DNA from: Flavobacterium sinopsychrotolerans
GTDB taxonomy: Bacteria; Bacteroidota; Bacteroidia; Flavobacteriales; Flavobacteriaceae
Assembly (NCBI RefSeq): GCF_900110375.1
Contig: NZ_FODN01000007.1
Location: 124,001 to 188,000, forward strand
Length of the DNA stretch: 64,000 bases
Direction: 5' to 3'
Shown one piece after another: positions 8,991 to 18,575 of this stretch. Every line of letters begins with the position of its first letter. The first letter of the stretch is position 1. A model generated the notes under the pieces. The model was given only the letters and a program-made list of their open reading frames with translations, was not told where the DNA came from and made no database searches. The position numbers and the translations under genes were made by a program.

Positions 8991-9650
8991 ATGAAAAAAA
9001 TTACCCTTTTAGTAGCTAGTATCTTCGTATTTGGAGGTAGTGTAGCAAACGCAGCAGAAAAAATCGATTTTTCTGTCGAAAGAAGATCTCCAGTAGATTT
9101 TAGAAATGCCGACCCAATTGTTTTTACAGAAAGAGGAATTGAGTTCTTCGTGTTCCCTGATGGACAATTGGATTTTAATACTCGCCCTACAACTGGTCGA
9201 GATGTGTATTACAAATCAAACAGAAAAAATGGTGTAAACAAAACGTATGGTGCGCCAGCCAATATCCGAAATGGTAATTATGGTGTAAAGGTAGAACACG
9301 ATAATAGAGGTCGAGTTAGACAAGTTGGAAATGTGTTTATTAACTATGATGCCAATGACAGAGTAAAACGAATTGGGTCTGTTTATATGACGTACAATCG
9401 TTATGCATTAGAACAAGTAGGTGGTTTACAGATTGTCTACAACCGTCGTGGTCAAATTGTTGATACAATAGGAGCTGTAAAAGGCGGTAGAAGCTACGAA
9501 TACAGTCAAAACAACGATTATGAATATGGAAATGGCCAAAATTCTGGCGATCAAGATGACTACTACTATAAAACGAATAACCCAAAAGTCAAAAAACAAG
9601 ATACTAGGGTAGTAGGAAGTGTAGATATCAGTATTAATAAAAGATTTTAG
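8991..9650 (+). CDS. Exported protein of unknown function
   Basis: I do not recognise a named family. The 219-aa product has a clear signal peptide (residues 1-21, MKKITLLVASIFVFGGSVANA). The middle (about 95-160) shows repeated short units of the form D.R.RV..VG.V...Y, which suggests a repetitive beta structure. The region 165-195 is rich in Tyr, Asn and Asp, and the last residues are basic. It is predicted to be periplasmic or on the outer membrane. It stands alone, with a strong terminator behind it. Similar exported proteins occur widely in flavobacteria as hypothetical proteins; function is open. Confidence 0.8.
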   Translation: MKKITLLVASIFVFGGSVANAAEKIDFSVERRSPVDFRNADPIVFTERGIEFFVFPDGQLDFNTRPTTGRDVYYKSNRKNGVNKTYGAPANIRNGNYGVKVEHDNRGRVRQVGNVFINYDANDRVKRIGSVYMTYNRYALEQVGGLQIVYNRRGQIVDTIGAVKGGRSYEYSQNNDYEYGNGQNSGDQDDYYYKTNNPKVKKQDTRVVGSVDISINKRF

Positions 9651-9672
9651 TTTGTTGTATATGATTGGTTTA

Positions 9673-9708
9673 AAAAATCCCGTTGATATTCGTATCAGCG
9701 GGATTTTT
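9673..9708 (+). terminator. Terminator behind the exported protein gene
   Basis: Stem AAATCCCGTTGATA / TATCAGCGGGATTT with a short loop and a T run, 23 bases after the stop codon. Confidence 0.85.
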
Positions 9709-9711
9709 GTT

Positions 9712-9800
9712 TGAAGCTATTTCCTGCTATCTGCTGTATCTTTTTAGAAGGCCAGGAAAAATAGCCTTCTAAAAAGGATGCCGCTTCTATCAGGGCTAAT
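9712..9800 (-). repeat. Hairpin repeat element, copy B
   Basis: On the minus strand it starts TAGCCCTGATAGAAGCGGCA, then ATCC, has a long stem (TTTTTAGAAGGC paired with GCCTTCTAAAAA), then GATACAGCAGATAGCAGGAA. Ends match copies A and C; the stem sequence is different. It lies between convergent transcription units. Confidence 0.7.
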
Positions 9801-9886
9801 TTTTGCAATTTACAAATCGTCATCACTCAAAGTGTTTAAATGAGGAGTATATTTTTACAGAAAAAAATCCTTTAGCGAGACTTGTT

Positions 9887-10609
9887 CTATTCACAGCCGT
9901 CAATTCCACAACTACTTCCGTCAGTTGTGTTTTGCAGGATGATTTTAGAACGAAATTGACCTTCTTCCCATGCTTTTTCTAAAGTTTTCAGAAATACCTC
10001 AGAAGGTTGTGCGCCTGAAATGGCATATTTATTATCAATTACAAAAAATGGAACGCCAGTTACGCCAATACCTTGAGCTTCTTCCTGGTCCTGCTGTACG
10101 GCATCGGCATACATATTAGAATGTAAAACTTCTTCAATGGCTTCGGCTTCCAGTCCCACTTCCAGACCTAATTCTTTCAGGGTGACTAAATCATTTACAT
10201 TTTTTCCGTCGGTTAAATATGCTTTGAATAGTACTTCCTCTAGCTGGTTCGAAAGATGATGCTTTTTTGCTAAATGCAACAAACGATGCGCATGTAATGA
10301 ATTTGCAAGAATTGCTTTTTCAAAATGAAAATCTAATCCTGATGCTTTTGCATTTTGCGTCATATTTTGTACCATAGTTTTAGCCCAGTCCGTATTTTTT
10401 TGGTATTTCTCGGCCAAATGGTCAATAATGCTCTCATTTGGTGTTGCTGTAAAACTAGGGTCCAGCTGAAAACTTTTCCATTCTATAGCAACAGAGTCTT
10501 TATTCTCGAATTGAGATAACGCTTCTTCTAATTTTCTTTTTCCAATGTAGCAAAAAGGACACATTACATCCGACCAAATTTGTATTTTTAATTCATTTCC
10601 CATTTCCAT
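9887..10609 (-). CDS. DsbA-family (FrnE-like) oxidoreductase
   Basis: The 240-aa protein has a thioredoxin fold with the active-site motif CPFC (Cys17-Cys20) right after the first strand, a helical insertion, and the cis-Pro loop TGVPFFVID near residue 190, as in FrnE/2-hydroxychromene-2-carboxylate isomerase-like DsbA proteins. There is no signal peptide, so it acts in the cytoplasm, probably in disulfide or thiol chemistry under oxidative stress. The C-terminus SSCGIDGCE adds a second Cys pair seen in this subfamily. Met3 is an equally possible start. It is monocistronic. Confidence 0.88.
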   Translation of the reverse strand: MEMGNELKIQIWSDVMCPFCYIGKRKLEEALSQFENKDSVAIEWKSFQLDPSFTATPNESIIDHLAEKYQKNTDWAKTMVQNMTQNAKASGLDFHFEKAILANSLHAHRLLHLAKKHHLSNQLEEVLFKAYLTDGKNVNDLVTLKELGLEVGLEAEAIEEVLHSNMYADAVQQDQEEAQGIGVTGVPFFVIDNKYAISGAQPSEVFLKTLEKAWEEGQFRSKIILQNTTDGSSCGIDGCE

Positions 10610-10771
10610 ATTGCTTTTATTTTGGCTAGGCCAAAGGGGTTGTTAGGATGCAAAATTAAGCAAATGTTATTTCAGCTGTTTTTATTTTAGGTTTTTATTA
10701 GGAAAGGAGAATGGTTGGTCTTCGGAGTTTCCAAATGCTAGTGTTTCTTTAAAATAGTAAGAGTTGGGCAT

Positions 10772-10803
10772 AAAAAAAGCTCCCAAATACTAATATTGGA
10801 AGC
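10772..10803 (-). terminator. Terminator of the YwqK-like gene
   Basis: On the minus strand GCTTCCAA pairs with TTGGGAGC around an 8-10-base loop and is followed by seven T. Confidence 0.8.
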
Positions 10804-10828
10804 CTTTTATGTTTTGATCAATGTTTTT

Positions 10829-11176
10829 TTAGTCTCTAGTTACTAAAGCATCTTGTTTCCAAGTTTTAACAGAAGCGATTCTGCTATTAGAATAATCTAC
10901 TTCGCTTAAGTTACTGTCATTCCAAAAAAGCCATTTTCCAGTTTTAGTGCCATTTTCATAATTACCAATAGATTTTTTGTTTCCATTTGTATCGTATGAA
11001 GTCCAAGTTCCTTCCAATTTTCCATTTTTAAAGAAGCCTTCTTGTTGTACTTTTCCGTTTTCAAAGTAGTAAGTTGTTTTTACTAACTCACCTACAGCTT
11101 CTAATTTTGGATTGTTCTCTTGAGCAAATGCTATTCCTGAGAAGAGTAATGCGGTTAAAATTATATATTTTTTCAT
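10829..11176 (-). CDS. Small exported MORN/YwqK-like repeat protein
   Basis: The 115-aa product has a signal peptide (about residues 1-18, ending GIAFAQ) and at least three MORN-like units (YYFENGKVQQEGFFKNGKLEG, then YDTNGNKKSIGNYENGTKTG and WLFWNDSNL...), the pattern called YwqK-like antitoxin repeats in databases. Such proteins in flavobacteria are exported, and an antitoxin role is not supported here because there is no toxin partner. It is monocistronic with a clear terminator. Confidence 0.8.
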   Translation of the reverse strand: MKKYIILTALLFSGIAFAQENNPKLEAVGELVKTTYYFENGKVQQEGFFKNGKLEGTWTSYDTNGNKKSIGNYENGTKTGKWLFWNDSNLSEVDYSNSRIASVKTWKQDALVTRD

Positions 11177-11355
11177 ATCGTTTGGATTTTAAATTCATAT
11201 TAGCTTAACAAATATATAAAAGATTTTACATTAATAGATCTTTAAATTAACAATTTAGTAACATTGAATGAAAGCTTAACATTGGAAATTAAATTTTCAA
11301 TAATAATCTCGCACTAAAAAATGGTATTTCTCAATTCATTATTCATAATTAGTCC

Positions 11356-11363
11356 TAAATTTG
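11356..11363 (+). promoter_or_regulatory. Candidate -7 element for aspS
   Basis: TAAATTTG matches TAnnTTTG and lies 40 bases before the aspS ATG; the -33 region is weak (TTC instead of TTG). Confidence 0.5.
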
Positions 11364-11403
11364 CATCCGAGCCTAAAGGGCGAAACAATCTAAAATTAGA
11401 ATA

Positions 11404-13149
11404 ATGTATAGAAGTCATAATTGTGGCGAGTTGAATGCCTCACATATTAATACAGAAGTTACACTTGCGGGATGGGTTCAAAAATCACGTGATAAAGGAT
11501 TTATGAACTGGGTTGATTTACGCGACCGTTATGGAATTACGCAATTAATTTTTGACGAAGGCCGTTCAGAAAAATCAGTTTTTGAACTGGCTAAAACTCT
11601 TGGTCGTGAATTTGTAATTCAGGTAAAAGGAACTGTTATTGAGCGTGAAGCTAAAAATAAAAACATTGCAACAGGCGAGATTGAAATTTTAGTTACTCAA
11701 CTTACTATTCTTAACGCTTCGCTTACGCCTCCTTTTACAATTGAAGATGAAACGGATGGTGGAGAAGACATCAGAATGAAATATCGTTACCTTGACATTC
11801 GAAGAAATCCTGTGAAAAACAGTTTGATGTTTCGTCATAAAGTAGCCATGGAAGTGCGTAAATATCTTTCGGATTTAGACTTTTGTGAAGTAGAAACACC
11901 TTATTTGATTAAATCTACTCCTGAAGGAGCCAGAGATTTTGTTGTGCCTTCTCGAATGAATGAAGGACAGTTTTATGCATTGCCACAATCACCACAAACG
12001 TTTAAACAATTATTGATGGTGGGTGGAATGGATAAATATTTTCAAATTGTAAAATGTTTCCGTGACGAAGATTTACGTGCAGACAGACAGCCGGAATTCA
12101 CACAAATTGATTGTGAAATGGCTTTTGTGGAACAAGAAGATATTTTAAATGTATTTGAAGGTTTGACAAGACATTTATTGAAAGAAATAAAAGGTATCGA
12201 AGTAGATAAATTCCCAAGAATTACCTACGAATACGCCATGAAAACCTACGGAAATGATAAGCCTGACATCCGTTTCGGAATGGAATTTGGTGAGTTGAAT
12301 GAATTAGCGCAACATAAAGAATTCCCGGTTTTTAATGCTGTGGAATTAGTGGTTGGAATTGCAGTTCCGGGAGTTGGAAACTATACTCGTAAAGAAATTG
12401 ATGGACTAATTGACTGGGTCAAACGTCCTCAAGTAGGTGCGTCAGGAATGGTGTATGTAAAATGTAATGATGACGGAACCTATAAGTCATCCGTTGACAA
12501 ATTCTACAATCAAGACGATTTAACCCAATGGGCAAAAATCACTGGCGCAAAACCTGGAGATATGATTTTTGTGCTTTCTGGCCCTGCTGATAAAACTCGT
12601 GGACAATTAAGCGCATTGCGTATGGAATTAGCAACACGATTAGGATTAAGAAATCCAGCTGAATTTGCGCCGCTTTGGGTAGTTGATTTTCCATTATTAG
12701 AATTTGATGAAGAAAGTGGTCGTTATCATGCGATGCACCATCCTTTTACATCTCCAAAACCGGAAGACATGCATTTATTGGAAACGGATCCAGGAAAAGT
12801 TCGTGCAAATGCCTACGATATGGTTTTGAATGGAAATGAAATTGGTGGAGGCTCAATTCGTATTCACGATAAAGCAACACAACAATTGATGTTCAAATAT
12901 TTAGGTTTCACCGAAGATGAGGCCAAGGCACAGTTTGGATTCTTGATGGATGCATTCCAGTTTGGCGCGCCACCACACGGAGGTTTGGCTTTTGGATTGG
13001 ATAGATTAGTAGCAATTCTTGGAGGCCAAGAAACGATTCGTGACTTCATTGCTTTTCCAAAAAATAATTCTGGAAGAGATGTTATGATTGATGCACCATC
13101 TAAAATTGATGATTCGCAATTAAAAGAGCTGCATATAAAATTGGTATAG
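11404..13149 (+). CDS. aspS: Aspartyl-tRNA synthetase
   Basis: Class II synthetase charging tRNA-Asp with aspartate. The 581-aa protein has the N-terminal OB-fold anticodon-binding domain (about residues 1-105), motif 2 [18 protein letters not shown] (about 220-237), a GAD-type insertion domain in the middle as in bacterial AspRS, and motif 3 [13 protein letters not shown] near the C-terminus. Length is normal for the bacterial type. Since no separate AsnRS or GatCAB is in the window, discriminating versus non-discriminating type cannot be judged. Confidence 0.97.
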   Translation: MYRSHNCGELNASHINTEVTLAGWVQKSRDKGFMNWVDLRDRYGITQLIFDEGRSEKSVFELAKTLGREFVIQVKGTVIEREAKNKNIATGEIEILVTQLTILNASLTPPFTIEDETDGGEDIRMKYRYLDIRRNPVKNSLMFRHKVAMEVRKYLSDLDFCEVETPYLIKSTPEGARDFVVPSRMNEGQFYALPQSPQTFKQLLMVGGMDKYFQIVKCFRDEDLRADRQPEFTQIDCEMAFVEQEDILNVFEGLTRHLLKEIKGIEVDKFPRITYEYAMKTYGNDKPDIRFGMEFGELNELAQHKEFPVFNAVELVVGIAVPGVGNYTRKEIDGLIDWVKRPQVGASGMVYVKCNDDGTYKSSVDKFYNQDDLTQWAKITGAKPGDMIFVLSGPADKTRGQLSALRMELATRLGLRNPAEFAPLWVVDFPLLEFDEESGRYHAMHHPFTSPKPEDMHLLETDPGKVRANAYDMVLNGNEIGGGSIRIHDKATQQLMFKYLGFTEDEAKAQFGFLMDAFQFGAPPHGGLAFGLDRLVAILGGQETIRDFIAFPKNNSGRDVMIDAPSKIDDSQLKELHIKLV

Positions 13150-13244
13150 TTGTAGTTTATCGTTTAAATTTGTTAGAAAACGTTGAATATCAATATTTTT
13201 ACAAAATAAAAAGAGAAGAACGTCTTTCGTATTATATTAAATAT

Positions 13245-13252
13245 TACATTTG
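13245..13252 (+). promoter_or_regulatory. Candidate -7 element for the cold-shock gene
   Basis: TACATTTG, 29 bases before the ATG. The -33 region lacks a clear TTG. The implied 5' UTR is short, unlike the long structured leader of E. coli cspA. Confidence 0.5.
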
Positions 13253-13281
13253 CTCCATTATAAATTATTATTACTATTACA

Positions 13282-13476
13282 ATGCGTACAGGTACAGTTA
13301 AATTTTTCAATGAATCTAAAGGTTACGGATTCATTACAGACGAAGAAACAGGAAAAGACATTTTTGTTCATGCATCAGGAATCAACGCGGAAGAATTACG
13401 CGAAGGTGACAGAGTTAGCTATGAAGAAGAAGAAGGAAGAAAAGGAAAAGTTGCTGCGAAAGTAGCAGTGATCTAA
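13282..13476 (+). CDS. Cold-shock domain protein (RNA chaperone)
   Basis: A 64-aa single OB-fold protein with both RNA-binding motifs, KGYGFI (RNP1, residues 13-18) and DIFVHAS (RNP2, about 26-32). It binds single-stranded RNA/DNA and melts secondary structure. The C-terminal half is rich in Glu and Lys. The ATG at 13282 gives the standard CspA-type start MRTGTVKFFN. A strong terminator follows. CspA-type, but I give no symbol because several paralogues are usual. Confidence 0.96.
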   Translation: MRTGTVKFFNESKGYGFITDEETGKDIFVHASGINAEELREGDRVSYEEEEGRKGKVAAKVAVI

Positions 13477-13513
13477 GCATAAAAAAATTAATTTTTTTTG
13501 CCTACGAATGTTT

Positions 13514-13550
13514 AAAAAACGTTCCGATTTATTTCGGAACGTTTTTTTTT
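13514..13550 (+). terminator. Terminator of the cold-shock gene
   Basis: AAAACGTTCCGA pairs with TCGGAACGTTTT around a short loop and is followed by a long T run. Confidence 0.9.
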
Positions 13551-13714
13551 ATTCCGAAATTTTTCTCATTTCCAAAATAAATGAGCCTTGCTTTTGCCAT
13601 TATTAAATTTTACAAACGTTAAACACATCTTAAGATAACAGTCTTTCCTTATTTATAATTAATAAAAATTGTAAATTTACATCGTTATAGTACAGATGTA
13701 TTTTTAAGTTTTAA

Positions 13715-13745
13715 TTGTTATTTAGTAATTTGAAAGTTATCTTTG
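13715..13745 (+). promoter_or_regulatory. Promoter of the nuo operon
   Basis: TTG at 13715-13717, a 20-base spacer and TATCTTTG at 13738-13745. This fits the Bacteroidetes consensus and lies 30 bases before the nuoA ATG. Confidence 0.75.
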
Positions 13746-13775
13746 TCGCTTATTCTCATTCAAAAAATACGTAAT

Positions 13776-14141
13776 ATGCAATCCGATCAATTAAATTATA
13801 TTCCTATTTTAATGCAGTTTATCTTAGCTGTAGGATTTGTTGTAGGAACTATATTAGTTTCAGGAAAATTAGGACCTAAAAGATCTTCTGAAATTAAAGA
13901 TAAAAACTTCGAATGCGGTATTGAATCCGTGGGAAATGCGAGAATTCCATTTTCAGTAAAATATTTTCTTGTAGCCATCTTGTTTGTTTTGTTTGACGTT
14001 GAGGTGATTTTCTTGTATCCGTGGGCAATCAACTTCAAGGAATTGGGAATGGAAGGAATGGTGAAAATGGTGATTTTTATGATGTTGCTTTTGGTGGGTT
14101 TTTTCTACATCATCAAAAAGAAAGCATTAGAGTGGGAATAA
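13776..14141 (+). CDS. nuoA: NADH-quinone oxidoreductase subunit A
   Basis: Membrane-arm subunit of complex I near the quinone site. The 121-aa product has three membrane helices and the conserved loop FECGIESVGNARIPFSVKYF with the Cys equivalent of the ND3 loop, followed by VLFDVEVIFLYPWA, which contains the conserved acidic residues. The start is the ATG at 13776; an upstream TTG at 13743 would add residues and would fall inside the -7 element, so it is rejected. It is the first gene of the 14-gene operon. Confidence 0.95.
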   Translation: MQSDQLNYIPILMQFILAVGFVVGTILVSGKLGPKRSSEIKDKNFECGIESVGNARIPFSVKYFLVAILFVLFDVEVIFLYPWAINFKELGMEGMVKMVIFMMLLLVGFFYIIKKKALEWE

Positions 14142-14222
14142 AGATTTATTTTAAATGCTGAATTTTGAATTTTAAAATAGGTTTACTATTGATTCAGAAT
14201 TTATAATTCAAAAAAATAAAAA

Positions 14223-14771
14223 ATGAGTGATTCAAATATAAATATGGTTGCCCCTCCGGAAGGTGTTGTTGGTGAGGGTTTCTTCGCTACAAAACTGAAT
14301 GATGTTGTGGGATTGGCTCGTGCAAATTCATTGTGGCCTTTGCCTTTTGCAACGTCTTGTTGTGGTATTGAATTTATGGCAACAATGGCTTCGCATTATG
14401 ATTTGGCACGATTTGGTTCGGAGCGAGTGAGTTTTTCTCCTCGTCAAGCGGATATGTTAATGGTAATGGGTACGATTTCGAAAAAAATGGCGCCAATTTT
14501 ACGTCAGGTTTACGAGCAAATGTCAGAACCTCGTTGGGTTATCGCTGTTGGGGCTTGTGCTTCATCTGGTGGAATTTTTGATACCTATTCTGTTTTGCAA
14601 GGGATTGATAAAGTAATTCCGGTTGATGTTTATGTTCCGGGTTGTCCGCCAAGACCAGAGCAAATTGTTGACGGTGTTATGAAATTGCAAGAGTTGGTTA
14701 GAACGGAATCGGTAAGAAGAAGAAGTTCACCTGAATACCAAGAATTATTAGCTTCCTATAACATCAAATAA
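14223..14771 (+). CDS. nuoB: NADH-quinone oxidoreductase subunit B
   Basis: Peripheral-arm subunit that carries cluster N2, the last iron-sulfur centre before quinone. In the 182-aa product the ligands are visible: the adjacent Cys pair in ATSCCGIEF (about residues 46-47), a Cys in VGACASSGG (about 111), and one in VPGCPPRPEQI (about 141). It follows nuoA after an 81-base A/T-rich spacer and precedes nuoC by three bases. Confidence 0.96.
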   Translation: MSDSNINMVAPPEGVVGEGFFATKLNDVVGLARANSLWPLPFATSCCGIEFMATMASHYDLARFGSERVSFSPRQADMLMVMGTISKKMAPILRQVYEQMSEPRWVIAVGACASSGGIFDTYSVLQGIDKVIPVDVYVPGCPPRPEQIVDGVMKLQELVRTESVRRRSSPEYQELLASYNIK

Positions 14772-14774
14772 ATA

Positions 14775-15296
14775 ATGGCGCTAGAAACGATACAAATCCA
14801 AGAAAAATTAGTTGAAACATTTGATTCAGCTGTTTTTGAATTCAATCAGGAAAAAGATATATTTTCATTTGAAGTTGCTGCTGATAAAATTACAGCGGTT
14901 ATTCTTTTTTTGAAAAATGACCCAACATTACGTTTTCATTTTTTAACTGATTTGTGCGGGATTCACTATCCTGACAACGATGTTGATCATCAATTTGCGG
15001 TGGTCTATCATTTGCACAATTGGTACGAAAACAAAAGAATTAAAATCAAAGCTTTTATCAATGGTGAAAACCCAGAAATAAAAACGATATCAAACATTTT
15101 CTTAAGTTCTAACTGGATGGAAAGAGAAACGTATGATTTTTATGGGATAAACTTCATTGGTCATCCACAATTGAAACGTATTTTGAATATGGATGAAATG
15201 ATTTCTTTTCCAATGCGTAAGGAGTTCCCAATGGAAGACAGCGGAAGAACTGATAAAGATGACCGTTTCTTTGGAAGAACAACCGACAATTATTAA
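14775..15296 (+). CDS. nuoC: NADH-quinone oxidoreductase subunit C
   Basis: A 30-kDa-type subunit of the peripheral arm, not fused to NuoD as it is in E. coli. The 173-aa protein contains the family signature with ERETYDFYGINFIGHPQLKR (about residues 116-135) and ends MEDSGRTDKDDRFFGRTTDNY. It starts three bases after nuoB, so translation is likely coupled. Confidence 0.94.
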   Translation: MALETIQIQEKLVETFDSAVFEFNQEKDIFSFEVAADKITAVILFLKNDPTLRFHFLTDLCGIHYPDNDVDHQFAVVYHLHNWYENKRIKIKAFINGENPEIKTISNIFLSSNWMERETYDFYGINFIGHPQLKRILNMDEMISFPMRKEFPMEDSGRTDKDDRFFGRTTDNY

Positions 15297-15331
15297 AAAC
15301 ACACACTATTATAATTTTTCACATTAAATAA

Positions 15332-16570
15332 ATGTCAGAACTATTATTACCACCAGAGCATCGCTATGCTAAAAGAATAAAAGAACAGCTAAACGAAGAC
15401 GGAAGCGAGCTTTCGATTCTGAATTTAGGGCCAACTCACCCAGCTACACACGGTATTTTTCAAAATATCTTGTTGATGGATGGAGAAAGAATTCTGGAAG
15501 CGGAACCAACTATTGGTTACATTCACAGAGCTTTCGAAAAAATCGCTGAAAATCGTCCTTTTTACCAAATCACCCCTCTTACCGACAGAATGAACTATTG
15601 TTCATCGCCTATAAATAATATGGGTTGGTGGATGACATTAGAAAAATTATTAGATATTGAAGTTCCTAAAAGAGCGCAATATTTAAGAGTTATTGTAATG
15701 GAATTGGCAAGAATCACGGATCATATCATCTGTAATTCAATCCTTGGTGTTGATACCGGAGCATATACCGGATTTTTATACGTGTTCCAATTTAGAGAAA
15801 AAGTTTACGAAATCTACGAAGAAATTTGTGGCGCTCGTTTGACGACAAATATGGGAAGAATTGGTGGTTTCGAAAGAGATTGGTCACCAGAAGCTTTTAG
15901 AAAATTAGATGTGTTTTTGCAAGACTTTCCAGCAGCTTGGAAAGAATTTGAAAACTTATTCGAAAGAAATAGAATTTTTATTGATAGAACGGTAAATGTT
16001 GGAGCTATAACTGCTGAACAAGCTATGGCTTATGGGTTTACAGGTCCAAATTTACGTGCTGCAGGTGTCGATTATGATGTTCGTGTAGCGCAACCGTATT
16101 CTTCTTACGAAGATTTTGATTTTATTATTCCTGTTGGAAAATCTGGAGATACTTACGATCGTTTTTGTGTTCGTAATGCCGAAGTTTGGGAAAGTTTGAG
16201 TATCATTCGTCAAGCATTAGCAAAAATGCCGGAAGGAAATGACTTTCATGCTGATGTTCCGGATTATTACCTTCCTCCAAAAGAAGACGTTTACACGAGT
16301 ATGGAATCGTTGATTTATCATTTCAAAATTGTTATGGGAGAAGTTCCTGTTCCAGTTGCTGAAATTTATCATCCTGTTGAAGGTGGAAATGGAGAACTAG
16401 GTTTTTACTTGGTTACTGACGGAAGTCGAACTCCATATAGATTACATTTCCGAAGACCTTGTTTTATTTACTATCAAGCGTATCCAGAAATGATTAAAGG
16501 TTCATTACTATCGGATGCAATTGTTATTTTGTCAAGTTTAAATGTTATTGCCGGAGAATTAGACGCTTAA
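15332..16570 (+). CDS. nuoD: NADH-quinone oxidoreductase subunit D
   Basis: The 49-kDa-type subunit that forms the quinone pocket with NuoB. The 412-aa protein has LGPTHPATHG (about residues 32-41, with the conserved His), EPTIGYIHRAFEK, and the C-terminal RIR-like segment ending SLNVIAGELDA, where the hydrogenase-like metal ligands are lost, as expected for complex I. It is in the operon with a 35-base spacer behind nuoC. Confidence 0.96.
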   Translation: MSELLLPPEHRYAKRIKEQLNEDGSELSILNLGPTHPATHGIFQNILLMDGERILEAEPTIGYIHRAFEKIAENRPFYQITPLTDRMNYCSSPINNMGWWMTLEKLLDIEVPKRAQYLRVIVMELARITDHIICNSILGVDTGAYTGFLYVFQFREKVYEIYEEICGARLTTNMGRIGGFERDWSPEAFRKLDVFLQDFPAAWKEFENLFERNRIFIDRTVNVGAITAEQAMAYGFTGPNLRAAGVDYDVRVAQPYSSYEDFDFIIPVGKSGDTYDRFCVRNAEVWESLSIIRQALAKMPEGNDFHADVPDYYLPPKEDVYTSMESLIYHFKIVMGEVPVPVAEIYHPVEGGNGELGFYLVTDGSRTPYRLHFRRPCFIYYQAYPEMIKGSLLSDAIVILSSLNVIAGELDA

Positions 16571-16657
16571 TAAAATTATAAATGATGAATTATAAATTTA
16601 GGAATGAAAGTCAAAAAACATTCAAAATTTAGAATTCAAAATTTGAAATAATAAAAA

Positions 16658-17188
16658 ATGGAACGTACGTATCACAAACAAGAAATAAATATGACTGAAG
16701 CATTGATGACTCGCATCAATGAATTGATTAGTCATTATCCTGAAGACAAAAGAAAATCGGCTTTATTGCCTGTTTTACATGAAGTTCAAGATGCTCACGA
16801 GAATTGGTTGAGTATTGAATTAATGAATAAAGTAGCCGAAATCCTTTTGATTAAACCAATTGAAGTTTACGAAGTAGTATCGTTTTATACGATGTACAAC
16901 CAAAGACCAGTTGGAAAATACATGTTTGAATTTTGTCAAACTTCTCCTTGTTGTTTGAATGGAGTAGAGGATTTAATGGATTATACTTGTGAAAAACTAG
17001 GTGTAAAAGTAGGTGAGCCTACTCCAGACGGTCTGTTTGAAGTTAGAGGAGTTGAATGTTTAGGTGCTTGTGGTTACGCTCCAATGATGCAATTAGGCGA
17101 TTTTTACAAAGAACATTTGACGGCAGCAAAAATCGACCAGTTAATTGATGATTGCAAAAACGATACAATAATATTACACGATAAATAA
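16658..17188 (+). CDS. nuoE: NADH-quinone oxidoreductase subunit E
   Basis: The 24-kDa-type subunit holding the 2Fe-2S cluster N1a in the NADH-dehydrogenase module. In the 176-aa product the four ligands are in FCQTSPCCLNG (about residues 92-98) and VECLGACGYAP (about 132-136). Presence of E, F and G together indicates a complex I that oxidises NADH directly, unlike the E/F/G-lacking form of some Bacteroidetes. It is separated from nuoD by 87 bases of A/T-rich spacer and sits two bases before nuoF. Confidence 0.94.
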   Translation: MERTYHKQEINMTEALMTRINELISHYPEDKRKSALLPVLHEVQDAHENWLSIELMNKVAEILLIKPIEVYEVVSFYTMYNQRPVGKYMFEFCQTSPCCLNGVEDLMDYTCEKLGVKVGEPTPDGLFEVRGVECLGACGYAPMMQLGDFYKEHLTAAKIDQLIDDCKNDTIILHDK

Positions 17189-17189
17189 T

Positions 17190-18557
17190 ATGTCACAAAA
17201 AATATTATTAGACAAAATAAATATTCCAGGAATTAAAACGTACGAAGTATACCGTCAAAACGGTGGTTATGCTTCAGTAGAAAAAGCCCTAAAAACATTA
17301 ACGCCAGACGAAGTTGTCGAAGAAGTGAAAACTTCAGGATTGCGTGGTCGTGGTGGAGCAGGATTCCCAGCAGGAATGAAATGGAGTTTTATTGATAAAA
17401 AATCAGGAAAACCAAGACATTTAGTTTGTAATGCGGATGAATCTGAGCCGGGAACTTTCAAAGACCGTTATTTGATGGAATTTATTCCTCATTTATTGAT
17501 TGAAGGAATGATTACTTCCAGTTATGCTTTGGGTGCAAACCTATCTTACATCTACATTCGTGGAGAATACATGTGGGTTTATAAAATATTAGAAAGAGCC
17601 ATTAACGAAGCAAAAGCTGCTGGATTTTTGGGTAAAAATATATTAGGTTCAGGATACGATTTAGAACTTTATGTTCATTGTGGTGCTGGAGCTTACATTT
17701 GTGGTGAAGAAACTGCATTGATTGAATCATTGGAAGGAAAAAGAGGAAATCCTCGTATAAAACCACCATTTCCTGCTATTTCAGGACTTTGGGCAAATCC
17801 AACGGTTGTAAATAATGTAGAAACAATTGCCGCTGTGCCATGGATTATCAATAATTCTGGTGCGGATTATGCTAAAATCGGTATCGGACGTTCTACAGGA
17901 ACCAAATTAATTTCAGCTTCAGGACATGTCAAAAATCCGGGTGTTTATGAAATTGAATTGGGTTTAAGTGTTTACGAATTCATGAATTCTGATGAATATT
18001 TAGGCGGAATGAGTTCTGACAGACCTTTGAAAGCATTTGTACCGGGAGGAAGTTCTGTTCCCGTTTTACCTGCGAATTTAATTTATAAAACGGCAAACGG
18101 TGAAGATCGTTTGATGTCATACGAATCATTAAGTGACGGTGGATTTGCTACAGGTTCTATGTTAGGATCAGGTGGATTTATTGTTTACAATGACACATCT
18201 TGCATCGTTCGCAATACTTGGAATTTCTCTCGTTTTTATCATCATGAAAGTTGTGGACAATGTTCTCCTTGTCGTGAAGGTACAGGATGGATGGAAAAAG
18301 TATTACACAGAATAGAAAATGGTCACGGTCGTGAAGAAGATATCGATTTGCTATTGAGTATTCAAAGTAAAATTGAAGGAAATACCATTTGTCCATTAGG
18401 GGATGCAGCAGCTTGGCCAGTGGCAGCAGCAATTCGTCATTTTAGAGAAGAGTTTGAATACCATATTCGTTTCCCGGAAAAAATAAAGAATAGAGATCAT
18501 TTTGTTGCGGAACCTTTTGAAAAAGTAAAGCATTTAGTTTCTAAAGTAATCGTATAA
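17190..18557 (+). CDS. nuoF: NADH-quinone oxidoreductase subunit F
   Basis: The 51-kDa-type subunit binding NADH, FMN and 4Fe-4S cluster N3. The 455-aa protein shows the NADH site GRGGAGFPAGMKWSF (about residues 53-67), the FMN site GAGAYICGEETALIESLEG (about 166-184) and the cluster ligands ESCGQCSPCREGTGW plus TICPLGDAAAWP (about 350-410). Length is standard. Confidence 0.97.
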   Translation: MSQKILLDKINIPGIKTYEVYRQNGGYASVEKALKTLTPDEVVEEVKTSGLRGRGGAGFPAGMKWSFIDKKSGKPRHLVCNADESEPGTFKDRYLMEFIPHLLIEGMITSSYALGANLSYIYIRGEYMWVYKILERAINEAKAAGFLGKNILGSGYDLELYVHCGAGAYICGEETALIESLEGKRGNPRIKPPFPAISGLWANPTVVNNVETIAAVPWIINNSGADYAKIGIGRSTGTKLISASGHVKNPGVYEIELGLSVYEFMNSDEYLGGMSSDRPLKAFVPGGSSVPVLPANLIYKTANGEDRLMSYESLSDGGFATGSMLGSGGFIVYNDTSCIVRNTWNFSRFYHHESCGQCSPCREGTGWMEKVLHRIENGHGREEDIDLLLSIQSKIEGNTICPLGDAAAWPVAAAIRHFREEFEYHIRFPEKIKNRDHFVAEPFEKVKHLVSKVIV

Positions 18558-18575
18558 AGTCAAGAATTTCAGAAA

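Noticed and set aside
10829..11176. YwqK-like protein as antitoxin
   Set aside because: It has a signal peptide and no toxin gene beside it; the name comes from database habit.
13743..13775. Upstream TTG start for nuoA
   Set aside because: It falls within the -7 promoter element, and the extra residues are not part of the family.
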